Origin: Bradyrhizobium sp. ORS 285
GTDB taxonomy: Bacteria; Pseudomonadota; Alphaproteobacteria; Rhizobiales; Xanthobacteraceae
Length of the DNA: 64,000 nt
NCBI RefSeq assembly: GCF_900176205.1
Contig: NZ_LT859959.1
Coordinates: 3,183,001-3,247,000, forward strand
Direction: 5' to 3'
In this document: positions 50,634 to 61,411 of the stretch, piece by piece
Position numbering within the stretch: position 1 is the stretch's first letter
Layout: every line of letters starts with the position of its first letter
Position numbers and translations under genes: made by a program
The notes under the pieces: model-generated
Told to the model about the DNA's origin: nothing
The model's input: only the letters and a program-made list of their open reading frames with translations
The model's database searches: none

Positions 50634-50960
50634 ATGATCTACGAGAGCCGCATCTATCGCTGCATTCCCGGCCGGCTGCCGGCGCTGCTGAAGCGCTTCG
50701 AAAACACGACGCTGAAGCTGTGGGAGACGCACGGCATCCGCCCGGTGGGCTTCTTCACCACCCTGATCGGCGAATCCAACCAGGACCTGACCTATTTCCT
50801 CGCCTGGGAATCGCTCGCCGAGCGCGAGACCAAATGGACCGCGTTCATGACCAATCCGGAGTGGATCGCGGCGCGGGCCAAGAGCGAGGAGGACGGCCAG
50901 ATCGTCGCCAACATCACCAGCCAGTTCCTGGTGCCGACGGCGTTCTCGGCGCTGAAATAG
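50634..50960 (+). CDS. NIPSNAP-family protein
   Basis: A 108-residue dimeric alpha-beta barrel protein. The opening YESRIYRCIPGRLPALLKRFE and the YFLAWESLAERETKW stretch are typical of NIPSNAP domains. The biochemical role of bacterial members is not established. It lies between pyrG and kdsA; the ATG follows AGGGAGGATC. Confidence 0.88.
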   Translation: MIYESRIYRCIPGRLPALLKRFENTTLKLWETHGIRPVGFFTTLIGESNQDLTYFLAWESLAERETKWTAFMTNPEWIAARAKSEEDGQIVANITSQFLVPTAFSALK

Positions 50961-51080
50961 AGCCCGGAGCGGGGCGGGGATGACCGATCCCCGCAACCCT
51001 GCCATTCCCCTGGGCGAATGCGCCTTGATCAGGCGGGCCATGCTGGGCATGGTCCGGCGCAACCTGAGGGGATCGTGACC

Positions 51081-51944
51081 ATGACCACAGCCACCACTGC
51101 CGCCCCGATCGTGACCGCAGGCTCGGTTCGCTTCGGCAACGACCTGCCGCTCGCGGTGATCGCGGGCCCCTGCCAGCTCGAGAGCCGGGGCCACGCGCTC
51201 GAGGTTGCCTCGGCCCTGAAGGAGATCGCGACGCGGCTGAACATCGGTCTCGTCTACAAGACGTCGTTCGACAAGGCCAACCGCACCAGCGGCTCGGCGG
51301 CCCGCGGGCTTGGGCTCGCCCAGTCGCTGCCGATCTTCGCCGAGATCCGATCGTCGCTTGGGCTGCCCGTGCTGACGGACGTGCATGACGCCAGCCAATG
51401 CGCCGAGGTGGCGCAGGCGGTCGACATTCTGCAGATCCCGGCGTTCCTGTGCCGGCAGACCGACCTGCTGCTCGCGGCGGCGGCGACCGGCAAGGTCGTC
51501 AACGTCAAGAAGGGCCAGTTCCTGGCGCCCTGGGACATGGCCAACGTGGTGGCCAAGATCACCGGCGCGGGCAATCCCAACGTGCTCGCGACCGAGCGCG
51601 GCGTCTCGTTCGGCTACAACACGCTGGTCTCGGACATGCGGTCGCTGCCGATCATGGCGAGGATGACCGGCGCGCCGGTGATCTTCGATGCAACGCATTC
51701 GGTGCAGCAGCCGGGTGGGCAGGGCACCTCGTCGGGGGGCCAGCGCGAATTCGTGCCCGTGCTCGCACGCGCGGCCGTGGCGGTCGGCGTCGCCGGCGTG
51801 TTCATCGAGACGCATCCCGATCCCGATCATGCGCCCTCCGACGGACCGAACATGGTCCCGCTGGCGCAGTTCGAGGGATTGCTGCGGACGCTGATGGCGT
51901 TCGACAAGCTCGCGAAGGGGCAGGCGGCGGACGCCGCGTCCTGA
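51081..51944 (+). CDS. kdsA: 3-deoxy-D-manno-octulosonate 8-phosphate synthase
   Basis: A 287-residue enzyme condensing arabinose-5-phosphate and PEP to KDO-8-phosphate for the LPS core. Signatures: [41 protein letters not shown] and [10 protein letters not shown]. Cys31 in the AGPC motif is the metal ligand of class II (metal-dependent) enzymes; E. coli has Asn there, so this is probably a metalloenzyme. The ATG at 51081 follows GAGGGGATC. The stop overlaps the transporter ATG. Confidence 0.96.
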   Translation: MTTATTAAPIVTAGSVRFGNDLPLAVIAGPCQLESRGHALEVASALKEIATRLNIGLVYKTSFDKANRTSGSAARGLGLAQSLPIFAEIRSSLGLPVLTDVHDASQCAEVAQAVDILQIPAFLCRQTDLLLAAAATGKVVNVKKGQFLAPWDMANVVAKITGAGNPNVLATERGVSFGYNTLVSDMRSLPIMARMTGAPVIFDATHSVQQPGGQGTSSGGQREFVPVLARAAVAVGVAGVFIETHPDPDHAPSDGPNMVPLAQFEGLLRTLMAFDKLAKGQAADAAS

Positions 51945-53167
51945 TGCACCAGCACGTCGCCAAGCCGTCTGACAGCAAGCCCGACAGCAAGTTTCCGCCG
52001 GCCGTCAACATCATCGCCTTGGCGGGCTTCTCCGCGGCGCTGTCGACGCGGGCGCTCGATCCGGTGCTGCCGCATGTTGCCGAGGATTTCTCGATCAGCA
52101 TCGCGACCGCAGCCGGGATCGCCGCGGGCTACGCGCTGATCTACGCGCTGATCCAGCCGGCGATCGGCGCCGCCGCCGATCTGTTCGGCAAGGCGCGGCT
52201 GATGACCTTGTGCCTCGCGCTGCTCGGCGTGGCCAGCGTGCTCGGCGCGCTTGCGACCTCGTTCCCGCTGCTGTTCGCCACCCGCATCCTCGCCGGCATC
52301 GCCTCCGGCGGCGTGTTTCCGGTCGCGCTCGGACTGACCGCCGATCTCGTCGCGCCCGACAAGCGCCAGGTCGCGATCGGCCGCACCTTGGCGGGCTCGA
52401 TGGCCGGCAACCTGCTCGGCGCCACCGCGTCCGGCATCATCGGCGATTTCATCGGCTGGCGCGGCGTGCTCGCGATCCTGGGCGCGCTCGGCCTGATCGC
52501 CTCCTTCGCGGTCGCCGCCGGTTTTCGCGGCGCCAAGGTGACGCACGCGGCGACCACCGATCTCGCCACCTTGAAGAAGGGCTACGGCATCATCTTCAGG
52601 AACCCGAACACGCGCTTCTGCTACTCGGCGGTGTTCGTCGAGGGCTGCTGCGTATTCGGGCTGTTTCCGTTCATCGCCTCGTTCCTGTTCGACCTCGGCG
52701 AGACCTCGCTGTCGATCGCCGGCATCGTCATCGCGGGCTTCGCCGTCGGCGGCCTGTTCTACACGGCCACCGTGTCGAACTTCCTGCCGCGGCTCGGCGT
52801 CAAGGGCATGATGATCGTCGGCGCCGCGCTGGTCGGCGTGCAGCTTGCCGCATTGTCGTTCGGTCCGTCCTGGAAGCTGCAATTCGCCTGCATGCTGATG
52901 ATGGGCTGGGGCTTCTACATGATCCACGGCTGCCTGCAGGTGTTCGCCAGCGAACTGTCGATCGGCGCCCGCGCCACCGCGATGTCGCTGCACTCGTTCT
53001 TCTTCTTCCTCGGCCAGACCGTCGGCCCGATCGCCTATGGCTTCGGCGTCGTGCATGGCGGCAAGCAGCCGACCCTGTTCATCGCAGGCGCCCTGATGGT
53101 CGCCCTCGGCTTCGCCTGCGCCGCGCTGCTGCGGCAGCGTCCGCCCGCGGATGCGGCGACGACGTGA
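51944..53167 (+). CDS. MFS transporter
   Basis: A 407-residue major facilitator with 12 predicted spans. The loop 2-3 signature is weakly kept (GAAADLFGKARLM), and the N-terminal half shows ALDPVLPHVAEDFSIS, as in drug/arabinose exporters of the DHA1 type. The ATG overlaps the kdsA stop (TGATG), so it is translationally coupled to kdsA. That may be chance packing; a role in LPS sugar transport is not supported by sequence. Substrate unknown. Confidence 0.88.
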   Translation: MHQHVAKPSDSKPDSKFPPAVNIIALAGFSAALSTRALDPVLPHVAEDFSISIATAAGIAAGYALIYALIQPAIGAAADLFGKARLMTLCLALLGVASVLGALATSFPLLFATRILAGIASGGVFPVALGLTADLVAPDKRQVAIGRTLAGSMAGNLLGATASGIIGDFIGWRGVLAILGALGLIASFAVAAGFRGAKVTHAATTDLATLKKGYGIIFRNPNTRFCYSAVFVEGCCVFGLFPFIASFLFDLGETSLSIAGIVIAGFAVGGLFYTATVSNFLPRLGVKGMMIVGAALVGVQLAALSFGPSWKLQFACMLMMGWGFYMIHGCLQVFASELSIGARATAMSLHSFFFFLGQTVGPIAYGFGVVHGGKQPTLFIAGALMVALGFACAALLRQRPPADAATT

Positions 53168-53251
53168 CGGTCGTTTGAGCCGCGAGTGCAGGCCTTTTGT
53201 ATTCGAAGACTTGGGGCCGTCGCTGCAGGAAAGCCTACTGATTTGTTGCTC

Positions 53252-53377
53252 CGTCATGGCCGGGCTTGTCCCGGCCATCCACGTCATCCGGCACGCTGAG
53301 AAGGACGTGGATGCCCGGGCCTTCGCCGCGCCGAAGCGGCTTCGGCCGCGCAGGCGGGACAAGCCCGGGCATGACGA
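53252..53377. repeat. Palindromic intergenic repeat (CGTCATGGCCGGGCTTGTCCC family)
   Basis: CGTCATGGCCGGGCTTGTCC at the left is mirrored by GGACAAGCCCGGGCATGACG at the right, with CACGTC/ACGTGG inside. A common Bradyrhizobium repeat, able to form a long hairpin. Confidence 0.8.
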
Positions 53378-53529
53378 CGTGGAGAGAGCCGAGCGCAACA
53401 CGCCCATCGTCCGCCCCTTTCGCCGCCAGCGAGAGCGAGGGCGCCCTTTCTTGCTCTCGATGTTGAACATGCGCGGCTGAGACATCTGTGCTCGGCTTGG
53501 CTATGCGCCCCAGGACACACCGCCGCCTT

Positions 53530-53932
53530 CTCGCGGCGCATCGGCGTCCGAGCCTTGCCTTTGGACATGCCCTTCTCCTTCGAAGAGGGCACGGGGAATG
53601 CCGGGAGCTGGCCGCCCCCATGGCCCGCCTGCGGAAAAAAATGCAGGCGGCAGGTACCACAGGTTCAGCCGAGACATCCCGGCATTCCCCGCGCGATGGT
53701 TGGGCGGCTTATACGTACTCTCCCCGGGGACCGGGCTGTCTTGCCCCCGTGACCGGCGGATCATCATCACCGCCAGCGTGACCTCAGCGTCGGGAGGCCA
53801 GGACCATACGACTTCGCCGGCGCATCAGGTTCGTTCGTCCGCATGACTGATCACGCTGCGAACCCGACACACCCACCGCATCCCGCCTCAACGTCCGTGA
53901 CGACCGCGAAGCGCCCCTCTGATCGAGACGGG
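53530..53932 (-). repeat. Composite intergenic repeat, copy B (~400 bp)
   Basis: The reverse complement aligns in order with the copy at 34.2-34.6 kb: AGAGGGGCGCTTCGCG, TCGTCACGGACGTT, GCGGGATGCGGTGG, CGGGGAATGCCGGGA, CTGCCGCCTGC, GCAGGCGGGCCATGGG, CCCGGCATTCCC. The two copies face each other across 19 kb. Confidence 0.75.
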
Positions 53933-54197
53933 ACGGAGACAGTCAAACACATATTCTGATAAAACGAAAGAGGAATGTTTCTCCCGGGAGGTCTGACCGG
54001 CGTCATCGGATTGAATGCGCGGCAGAAATTAGTTTGCTGGAGCAGCGGCTTGCTAGTCGCATGGAACAAGACCGTCGAGCGGGAGCGCGCCCGTCGGGCA
54101 ACTCAGGGGCAACGGGGCAGGACGCGAGAAGAGTTGTTCCGTGGTGCGGTGCAGGGCTGAGACTAAGAAAGACCTGCTCAGCTGAAAATCGCTGAGT

Positions 54198-54575
54198 CTA
54201 CGGCGTGAGAGCCAGAACAAGCAGAGATATTCCCGCCCAATTGGCAATGCCGCAAATCAGGACCACCGTGCTCCAGAGTCGAGCTCGGCTTATGCGCTTG
54301 ATCTCCGCAAGCAAGACGAGCAGCACGAGGGTCAGTGGCGAGAAGTAGAGAAAGATAAAGGGAACGCTGGCATTTTGCGACGTTGGATAGGTGAGCGTCC
54401 CAATCGTGACGGTTAGAAATGTCAGGCAGCCGCCGATGATTCCGGCCGACAATGCCAGCCTGTAGGTCAGGGGGCGGACAGCGACGAAATAGGTGGGCAC
54501 GACGAAAGCCACAGCAGCGATCGTGGACAGATTGTTGATGGTGGGTACGGCGCTGTAAATCTGAGAAGCATCCAC
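54198..54575 (-). CDS. Small integral membrane protein, unknown
   Basis: A 125-residue protein with four predicted membrane spans (about 15-34, 40-61, 70-90, 100-122) and few charged residues outside the linker EIKRISRARLW. The GTG start has a well placed GGAG upstream. No family recognised. Base composition is less GC-rich than the neighbours, and it lies beside repeats, so acquisition by transfer is possible. Confidence 0.65.
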   Translation of the reverse strand: MDASQIYSAVPTINNLSTIAAVAFVVPTYFVAVRPLTYRLALSAGIIGGCLTFLTVTIGTLTYPTSQNASVPFIFLYFSPLTLVLLVLLAEIKRISRARLWSTVVLICGIANWAGISLLVLALTP

Positions 54576-54829
54576 GTAACTATCTCCGTCACGTTGTCCG
54601 GCAACGTGCAGGACGATTACGTTGACAGTGCCGGGCTATACGCCCAAGTGAGGTGCAACAATCTCAGCGACATGGTGTGAAGGTGACGGTGCACCCATCA
54701 GCGGGGCCGGGTCGCGATTTGAGTACGTTCATGGTCATCCTGTCGAGCAGTTACCACAACCCTAGGTTATATCGACTTGCGTTTCTCATTTGTTCTCGCT
54801 AGAGTCGCTTCGCAGCAGGGGGAGCAGCA

Positions 54830-55420
54830 GTGAAGCAGTCCTGGCGTTGGTTGTTGGTTGTCGCGATCTTGGCGGGGAGTTTCCATCAGGCGCTGGCGCA
54901 GCCGACGGCCAGATCCGAAGGCAGGTCCGAAGGTCCGCGTAGCGCCGCCAGCGCGCCGGCCAAGATCCTGCTCAGCTCGCACCGGGGGGATGCGACCATT
55001 CTGACCCTCTCCGATCCGGACAGCGACAAAGCGGAGGTCACGTTCCGGATCGAGCTCGACGACGCGATCGAGAGGTGTCTGCGCGAGCCGCCGCCTGACG
55101 ACATCAATCCGGCGGAAGTGGCGCGGTGCGCCAAGCAGGTCATGGACCTCAATGACGGCAAGCCGTCCAAGCGGCGGGCGATGTGCTCGAAAAACACTGT
55201 CTACACGGAGTTCGGCAACTACTCGCTGGTCGGCACCGGCGAGCCCCAGTCGAATGGCGAAGGCAACAAGAAGTCGATCCGCACCGACTGGAAAGATCAT
55301 CGCAACGAAAAGATCGTCGGCAATTGCAGCGCCTGCAGGACGCCCGAGATCATCAATACGTTCGAGGTGCTTTGTCCGGCAACCTACAAGGCCAAGTTCG
55401 ACGGCTTTGCCGCGTATTGA
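54830..55420 (+). CDS. Exported hypothetical protein
   Basis: A 196-residue protein with a signal peptide (WRWLLVVAILAGSFHQALA before QPTA). The mature part has six cysteines (RCLRE, RCAKQ, MCSKN, NCSACRT, VLCPAT), probably paired in the periplasm, and no recognised domain. The start is GTG after AGGGGGAGC. It is convergent with queF. Function unknown. Confidence 0.72.
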   Translation: MKQSWRWLLVVAILAGSFHQALAQPTARSEGRSEGPRSAASAPAKILLSSHRGDATILTLSDPDSDKAEVTFRIELDDAIERCLREPPPDDINPAEVARCAKQVMDLNDGKPSKRRAMCSKNTVYTEFGNYSLVGTGEPQSNGEGNKKSIRTDWKDHRNEKIVGNCSACRTPEIINTFEVLCPATYKAKFDGFAAY

Positions 55421-55439
55421 GGCGCGGCCGATCGATCGC

Positions 55440-55916
55440 TCAGCCGCGGCCGCGATATGGCGCCACGCCCTGGTCCGGCACCCACAGGCCCTTCGGCAGC
55501 TTGCCGGTCTGCCAGAACACGTCGATCGGGATGCCGCCGCGGGGGTACCAGTAGCCGCCGATGCGCAGCCATTTCGGCTTGATCTCGGCCGTCAGGCGCT
55601 TGCCGATGGCGACCGTGCAGTCCTCGTGGAAGGCGCCGTGGTTGCGGAAGCTCGCGAAGTACAGCTTGAGTGACTTGGATTCCACCAGCCAGGGGCCGGG
55701 GGCGTAATCGATCACGAGATGGGCGAAGTCCGGCTGGCCCGTCACCGGGCACAGCGAGGTGAATTCCGGCACGGTGAAGCGGGCCAGGTAATCGGTGTCC
55801 TTCTGCGGGTTGGGAACGCGGTCGAGCCTAGCAGCCTCCGGGCTGTCGGGGGGCGCGACCTCGCGGCCCAGTTGGAGGCCTGCCGATGTCAGGGATGGGT
55901 TGGATTTTTTCGCCAT
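55440..55916 (-). CDS. queF: NADPH-dependent 7-cyano-7-deazaguanine reductase
   Basis: A 158-residue unimodular QueF, reducing preQ0 to preQ1 in queuosine synthesis. The catalytic Cys is in [31 protein letters not shown] is the family signature. The ATG at 55916 is where conservation starts. Divergent from eno. Other queuosine genes are not in the window. Confidence 0.95.
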   Translation of the reverse strand: MAKKSNPSLTSAGLQLGREVAPPDSPEAARLDRVPNPQKDTDYLARFTVPEFTSLCPVTGQPDFAHLVIDYAPGPWLVESKSLKLYFASFRNHGAFHEDCTVAIGKRLTAEIKPKWLRIGGYWYPRGGIPIDVFWQTGKLPKGLWVPDQGVAPYRGRG

Positions 55917-56028
55917 GTGTCGTGTCACCTGCCGCAGAGGCGCCCGTTTAGCCAATCGGAGCGTCCGCGTCATCCGCTTCGTGATTTCCGCCTCAGGTGG
56001 CCTTTTCGCCCCCGTGACCTTGCGGTAG

Positions 56029-57357
<1,329 letters not shown>

Positions 57358-57413
57358 GCCTGAACTAGAGCGCCATGTGTTCTTGTTGAATCGAAACGCC
57401 TGCCGCGATTTCA

Positions 57414-57542
57414 GTTCACCTCTCCCCGCTGGGGAGAGGTCGGCGCGAAGCGCCGGGTGAAGGGCTGCCAGATAATTTGTAACCCCTCACCCGGATTGCA
57501 TCTGGCGATGCAATCCGACCTCTCCCTTCGGGAGAGGTGAAC
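57414..57542. repeat. Palindromic intergenic repeat (GTTCACCTCTCCC family)
   Basis: GTTCACCTCTCCCC at the left is mirrored by GGGAGAGGTGAAC at the right, with GGGGAGAGGTCGG / CCGACCTCTCCC and CGGGTGA / TCACCCG pairs inside. This is a widespread rhizobial repeat. Confidence 0.85.
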
Positions 57543-57608
57543 GGAGACCGCGGCCGGCTCTTCGACCAACAAAACGGATCGTTCTGTAACAAAGAAAGGG
57601 AGGCGCGT

Positions 57609-58748
57609 ATGAGTGGCGAGACCGGCCTGCAACTGCGGACATTGATCAAGCGCAGCGGTGAGCTCGAACTGTCGCTGGTCGACGTGCACACCCCTGAGCC
57701 GGGGCCCGACGAGGTGGTGGTGCGCATCGAGGCGGCGCCGATCAATCCGTCGGATCTCGGCCTGCTCGTCGGTGCGGCCGACCTCTCCACCATGCAAGCG
57801 TCGGGCACTAAGGATCGTCCGGTGATCACGGCCAAGGTGCCGGAGGCCGGCATGCGGGCGATGGCGGCCCGGGCCGACGAGTCCCTGCCGATCGGCAATG
57901 AGGGCGCCGGCGTGGTGGTCAAGACCGGCTCGTCGGACGCCGCCAAGGCGCTGATGGGCCGCACGGTCGCCGCGATCGGCGGCGCGATGTACAGCCAGTA
58001 TCGCTGCCTGAAGGTCTCCGAGTGCCTGCCGCTGCCGGCCGGCACGACGCCGGAAGAGGGCGCGTCCTGCTTCGTCAATCCGCTGACTTCGCTCGGCATG
58101 ACCGAGACGATGAAGCGCGAGGGGCACACCGCGCTGGTACACACCGCGGCCGCGTCCAATCTCGGGCAGATGCTCAACAAGATCTGCCTCAAGGACGGCA
58201 TCCCGCTGGTCAACATCGTGCGCAGCCAGGCACAGGCCGAGCTGCTGCGCGGCATCGGCGCGAAGTATGTCGTGGATTCGACCTCGCCGACCTTCATGGA
58301 CGAACTGACGGCGGCGCTGGTCGAGACCGGCGCGACCATCGCTTTTGATGCGATCGGCGGCGGCAAGCTCGCCGGCCAGATCCTCAATGCGATGGAAGCG
58401 GCGATCAACAAGTCGGGCAAATATCCCTACAGCCGCTACGGCTCGGCCGTGCACAAGCAGGTCTACATCTACGGCGGTCTCGACCTCAGGCCGACCGAGA
58501 TCACGCGCGGCTTCGGCATGACCTGGAGCGTCGGCGGCTGGCTGCTGTTTCCGTTCCTGATGAAGATCGGCAAGGCGGATTCCGAGCGGCTGCGCCAGCG
58601 CGTCGTCGAGGAGCTCAAGACCACCTTCGCCAGCCACTACACCAAGGTGGTTTCGCTGGCCGAGGCGCTCGATCCGGCCAACCTTGCCGTGTACGCCAAA
58701 CGGGCCACTGGCGAAAAATTCCTCATCGACCCCAACAAAGATAAGTGA
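57609..58748 (+). CDS. Medium-chain (quinone-reductase-like) dehydrogenase
   Basis: A 379-residue MDR-family oxidoreductase. The GroES-like half has PGPDEVVVRIEAAPINPSDLG and NEGAGVVVKTG; the Rossmann half has TALVHTAAASNLGQML in place of the usual GxGxxG. No structural-zinc cysteine cluster is visible, so it groups with zinc-free quinone reductases. The ATG follows AAAGGGAGGC; frames further upstream run into the repeat. Substrate unknown. Confidence 0.87.
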   Translation: MSGETGLQLRTLIKRSGELELSLVDVHTPEPGPDEVVVRIEAAPINPSDLGLLVGAADLSTMQASGTKDRPVITAKVPEAGMRAMAARADESLPIGNEGAGVVVKTGSSDAAKALMGRTVAAIGGAMYSQYRCLKVSECLPLPAGTTPEEGASCFVNPLTSLGMTETMKREGHTALVHTAAASNLGQMLNKICLKDGIPLVNIVRSQAQAELLRGIGAKYVVDSTSPTFMDELTAALVETGATIAFDAIGGGKLAGQILNAMEAAINKSGKYPYSRYGSAVHKQVYIYGGLDLRPTEITRGFGMTWSVGGWLLFPFLMKIGKADSERLRQRVVEELKTTFASHYTKVVSLAEALDPANLAVYAKRATGEKFLIDPNKDK

Positions 58749-58868
58749 CCTAACGCCGCGCCTCGGACGTTGCGGACGGGCTTGCCTTTGGCCTGCGGCC
58801 GAAGACAATCCGCGCCGTCTTGGTTCGCGGCGGTGCTGGCCGCTGACACCTCTGAGGAGAGATTTCTG

Positions 58869-59875
58869 ATGACACAATTGGATCGCCGTCGCTTCCTGGC
58901 CGGTGCCGCGCTGGCCGGCGCCGCCGGCACGCTGCCGTCGCTCGCAGGCACGCAGGCACGCAGGCCCGCGCGGCCACGGCGCCGGCCGGCGCCCAGGCGC
59001 CCGGCTTCTTCCGCTACAAGGTCGGCGACTACGAGTGCACCTCGATCAACGACGGCGCGCGCACCTTCCCGATGCCCGACAAGTTCGTCGTCAACACGCC
59101 GAAGGACGAGGCGCTGGCAGCGGCCGAGAGCGCCTACATGCCGAAGGGCATGATCACCATCCCCTTCAATCCGCAGCTGATCAATACCGGCTCCAAGCTG
59201 ATCCTGATCGACACCGGCAACGGCGCAGGCGCCTTCGAGGCCAGCAAGGGCGCGGTCGGCCGTCTGCAGCAGAACCTCACCGCTGCCGGCATCGATCCGA
59301 AGGCGATCGACATCGTCGTGCTCTCGCACATGCATGGCGACCACATCAACGGCCTCCGGCTCGCCGACGGCTCGCTGGCATTCCCGAATGCCGAGCTCAA
59401 GGTGCCCTCGGTGGAGTGGGCGTTCTGGAACAGCGACGAGAACGCCGCCAAGGCGGCGTCGGACCTGATGAAGGGCAACTTCGCCAACTTCAAGAAGGTG
59501 TTCGGTGGGCTGGAGACCAAGGTCACGCAATACGAGTGGGACAAGGAGGTCGCGCCCGGGATCACCGCGCTGGCCACCCCCGGTCACACGCCGGGCCACA
59601 CCTCATTCGCGGTCGCCTCGGGCAATGCCAAGGTGTTCATCCAGTCCGACGTGACCAACATCCCCGAGCTGTTCCTGCGCAATCCCGATTGGCATGTGAT
59701 GTTCGACACCGATGCGGCGCAGGCCCAGGAGACGCGGCACAAATTCTACGACATGGTCGCCGCCGAGAAGGCCAAGGTGATCGGCTTCCACTTCTCGTTC
59801 CCCTCGGTCGGCTATGTCGAGAAGGACGGCGCCAAGTACCGGCTGATCCCGGCGCCGTGGAATCCGGTGCTCTAA
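58869..59875 (+). pseudogene. Tat-exported metallo-beta-lactamase-fold hydrolase, frameshifted in the signal-peptide region
   Basis: The N-terminus (ATG 58869 after GAGGAGAG) encodes a twin-arginine signal, MTQLDRRRFLAGAALAGAAG. The mature domain reads on from about 58960 in another frame: GFFRYKVGDYECTSINDGA, the metal site LSHMHGDHINGL (HxHxDH), TPGHTPGH and the C-terminal FHFSFPSVGYVEKDG, all intact. The frames meet at three tandem 8-bp units (GCAGGCAC, GCAGGCAC, GCAGGCCC; 58944-58967). Removing one unit restores one open frame through LAGTQARAATAPAGAQAPG. As read, translation yields only a signal peptide and junk, unless initiated at 59072 without export. It may be a null allele, a slippage switch or a sequencing error. 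Substrate unknown. Confidence 0.85.
58944..58967 (+). repeat. 8-bp tandem repeat at the frameshift
   Basis: Two identical GCAGGCAC units and a third with one change (GCAGGCCC) lie in the signal-peptide coding region. Gain or loss of a unit shifts the frame, so this is a candidate slippage site. Confidence 0.88.
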
Positions 59876-59879
59876 CTTT

Positions 59880-59996
59880 CGTCATTGCGAGGAGCCAACG
59901 GGTCCGCGCGAAGCGCGGCCCGATGACAGGCTCCGCGACGAAGCAATCCAGAGTCCCGACCGAGCCCTGGATTGCTTCGCTCCGCTCGCAATGACG
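59880..59996. repeat. Palindromic intergenic repeat (CGTCATTGCGAGGAGC family)
   Basis: CGTCATTGCGAGGAGC at the left is mirrored by GCTCGCAATGACG at the right, with GCGACGAAGCAATCCAG / CTGGATTGCTTCGC inside. A repeat found throughout Bradyrhizobium-type genomes. Confidence 0.85.
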
Positions 59997-60086
59997 GAGG
60001 AGAGACTGTGCCAGGCCGCCTCCGGGCGGCCTGTTCGTTTTTGCATATGCGGTATTTCGGGCTTTCCCCCGTCGCCATGACCGCCT

Positions 60087-61295
60087 ATGTCGGACGCTTC
60101 GCAGTCCGCAGGGCCTCGCATGCCGACCGATCCGTCTCCCGCCACCCCAGACCTCTCCAACTGGCGCACCGCGCCGTACAGCCGTTGGGCGTTTCACAAC
60201 GTCCGTTCCATCCTCCCGGTCGCGGATATCGCGAGCGCGCCGGGCAGTGCCTGGCCGCTGCAGGCGAGCCCTGTTTCCTTCGAGGATTTCCGCCTCAAGC
60301 TGCCGAAAGGCGGCACGCTCGATCTCGAGGGCTTCCTGAAGGCGACCGCGACCGATGGGCTGCTGATCCTGCGCGACGGCCGTATCGTCTTCGAGCACTA
60401 TGAAGGCGGCAACGATCGCGACACGCCGCACATCCTGATGTCCGCGACCAAGTCGATCACCGGCCTGATGCTCGGTATCCTCGCCGAGCGCGGCGAGATC
60501 GACATCGATGCCGAGGTGACGCGCTACGTGCCGGAGGTCGCAGGCACGGCCTATCGCGGCGCGACGATCCGTCAGCTCACCGACATGCGCGCCGGCATCG
60601 TGTTCGATGCCGCCGGCCTGCAGGCCTATGCCGACGCCGCCGGCTGGGAGCCGGTGGCATCAGGCACGACGCCGAACCTGCACGACTTCTTCGCGACGAT
60701 GCGCGCGCAGGCCCAGCCCCATGGCGGCGCCTTCAGCTACGTCTCCTCCAACACCGATCTGCTGGGCTGGGCGATCGAGCGCGCCACCGGCCGCAGCTTC
60801 GCGAGCCTCGTCGGCACCTTGCTGTGGCAGCCGTTGGGGGCGAGCGGCGAGACGTTCATCACCGTCGATCGCAAGGGCGCGCCCCGCTGCACCGGCGGCT
60901 TCTGCACGACCCTGCGCGACTTCGCCCGGCTCGGCCAGCTCGTGCTGTCCGGCGGCCGGCGCGGCTCGCACGCGATCATCCCGCAAGGCTGGCTCGACGA
61001 CATCAGGCAGAACGGCGACGTCCAGGCCTGGCGCGACGGCCAGTGGCGCGACAGCTTCGCCGCCATTAGCCGCAACATGCACTACCGCAGCGGCTGGTAC
61101 GTCATCAATGACGAGCCGCAGCTGATGTTCGCGATGGGCATTCACGGCCAGAACCTGTTCGTCGATGCCGCCAACAGGATCGTCATCGCCAAGCTGTCGA
61201 GCTGGGCGCAGCCGGTCGACGGTCAGGCCATCTGGCTGACACATCAGGCCGTGGCGGAATTCGTCCGTGTGCTGCGCGAGCAGCCAGCCGGTTAG
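60087..61295 (+). CDS. Serine hydrolase of the class C beta-lactamase / 6-aminohexanoate-dimer hydrolase type
   Basis: A 402-residue protein with the SxxK nucleophile in LMSATKSITGLM, a Tyr-containing second motif in FSYVSSNTDLLG and a C-terminal MGIHGQNLF in place of KTG. The pattern is closer to NylB-like carboxylesterases than to true beta-lactamases. No signal peptide, so probably cytoplasmic. The start is either 60087 or the in-frame ATG at 60120; neither has a strong Shine-Dalgarno. Substrate unknown. Confidence 0.85.
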   Translation: MSDASQSAGPRMPTDPSPATPDLSNWRTAPYSRWAFHNVRSILPVADIASAPGSAWPLQASPVSFEDFRLKLPKGGTLDLEGFLKATATDGLLILRDGRIVFEHYEGGNDRDTPHILMSATKSITGLMLGILAERGEIDIDAEVTRYVPEVAGTAYRGATIRQLTDMRAGIVFDAAGLQAYADAAGWEPVASGTTPNLHDFFATMRAQAQPHGGAFSYVSSNTDLLGWAIERATGRSFASLVGTLLWQPLGASGETFITVDRKGAPRCTGGFCTTLRDFARLGQLVLSGGRRGSHAIIPQGWLDDIRQNGDVQAWRDGQWRDSFAAISRNMHYRSGWYVINDEPQLMFAMGIHGQNLFVDAANRIVIAKLSSWAQPVDGQAIWLTHQAVAEFVRVLREQPAG

Positions 61296-61411
61296 CGCGG
61301 TCGCAGCGCGTGCGGTCTAGCCGGGCCTCGCGAAACGGTTGATGCCGATCAAGGCGTTGCGCCCTTGCCGGGCGCAGCGTCCCTTCCAGGATCTCGACCT
61401 GGGAGGAGATC

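Larger units (their letters stand above)
53168..54197. other. Gene-free region of repeats
   Basis: About 1 kb between the MFS gene and the next believable gene. It holds a palindromic repeat, then composite repeat copy B, then ~260 bases in which I see nothing convincing. Short open frames here are repeat-derived. Confidence 0.7.

Noticed and set aside
53488..53846. Short overlapping frames in the 53.5-53.9 kb repeat
   Set aside because: They follow repeat hairpins, not codon structure, and overlap each other on both strands.
57537..57608. 24-codon upstream extension of the quinone-reductase-like gene
   Set aside because: It begins in the palindromic repeat end; the ATG at 57609 has a strong Shine-Dalgarno and the family N-terminus.
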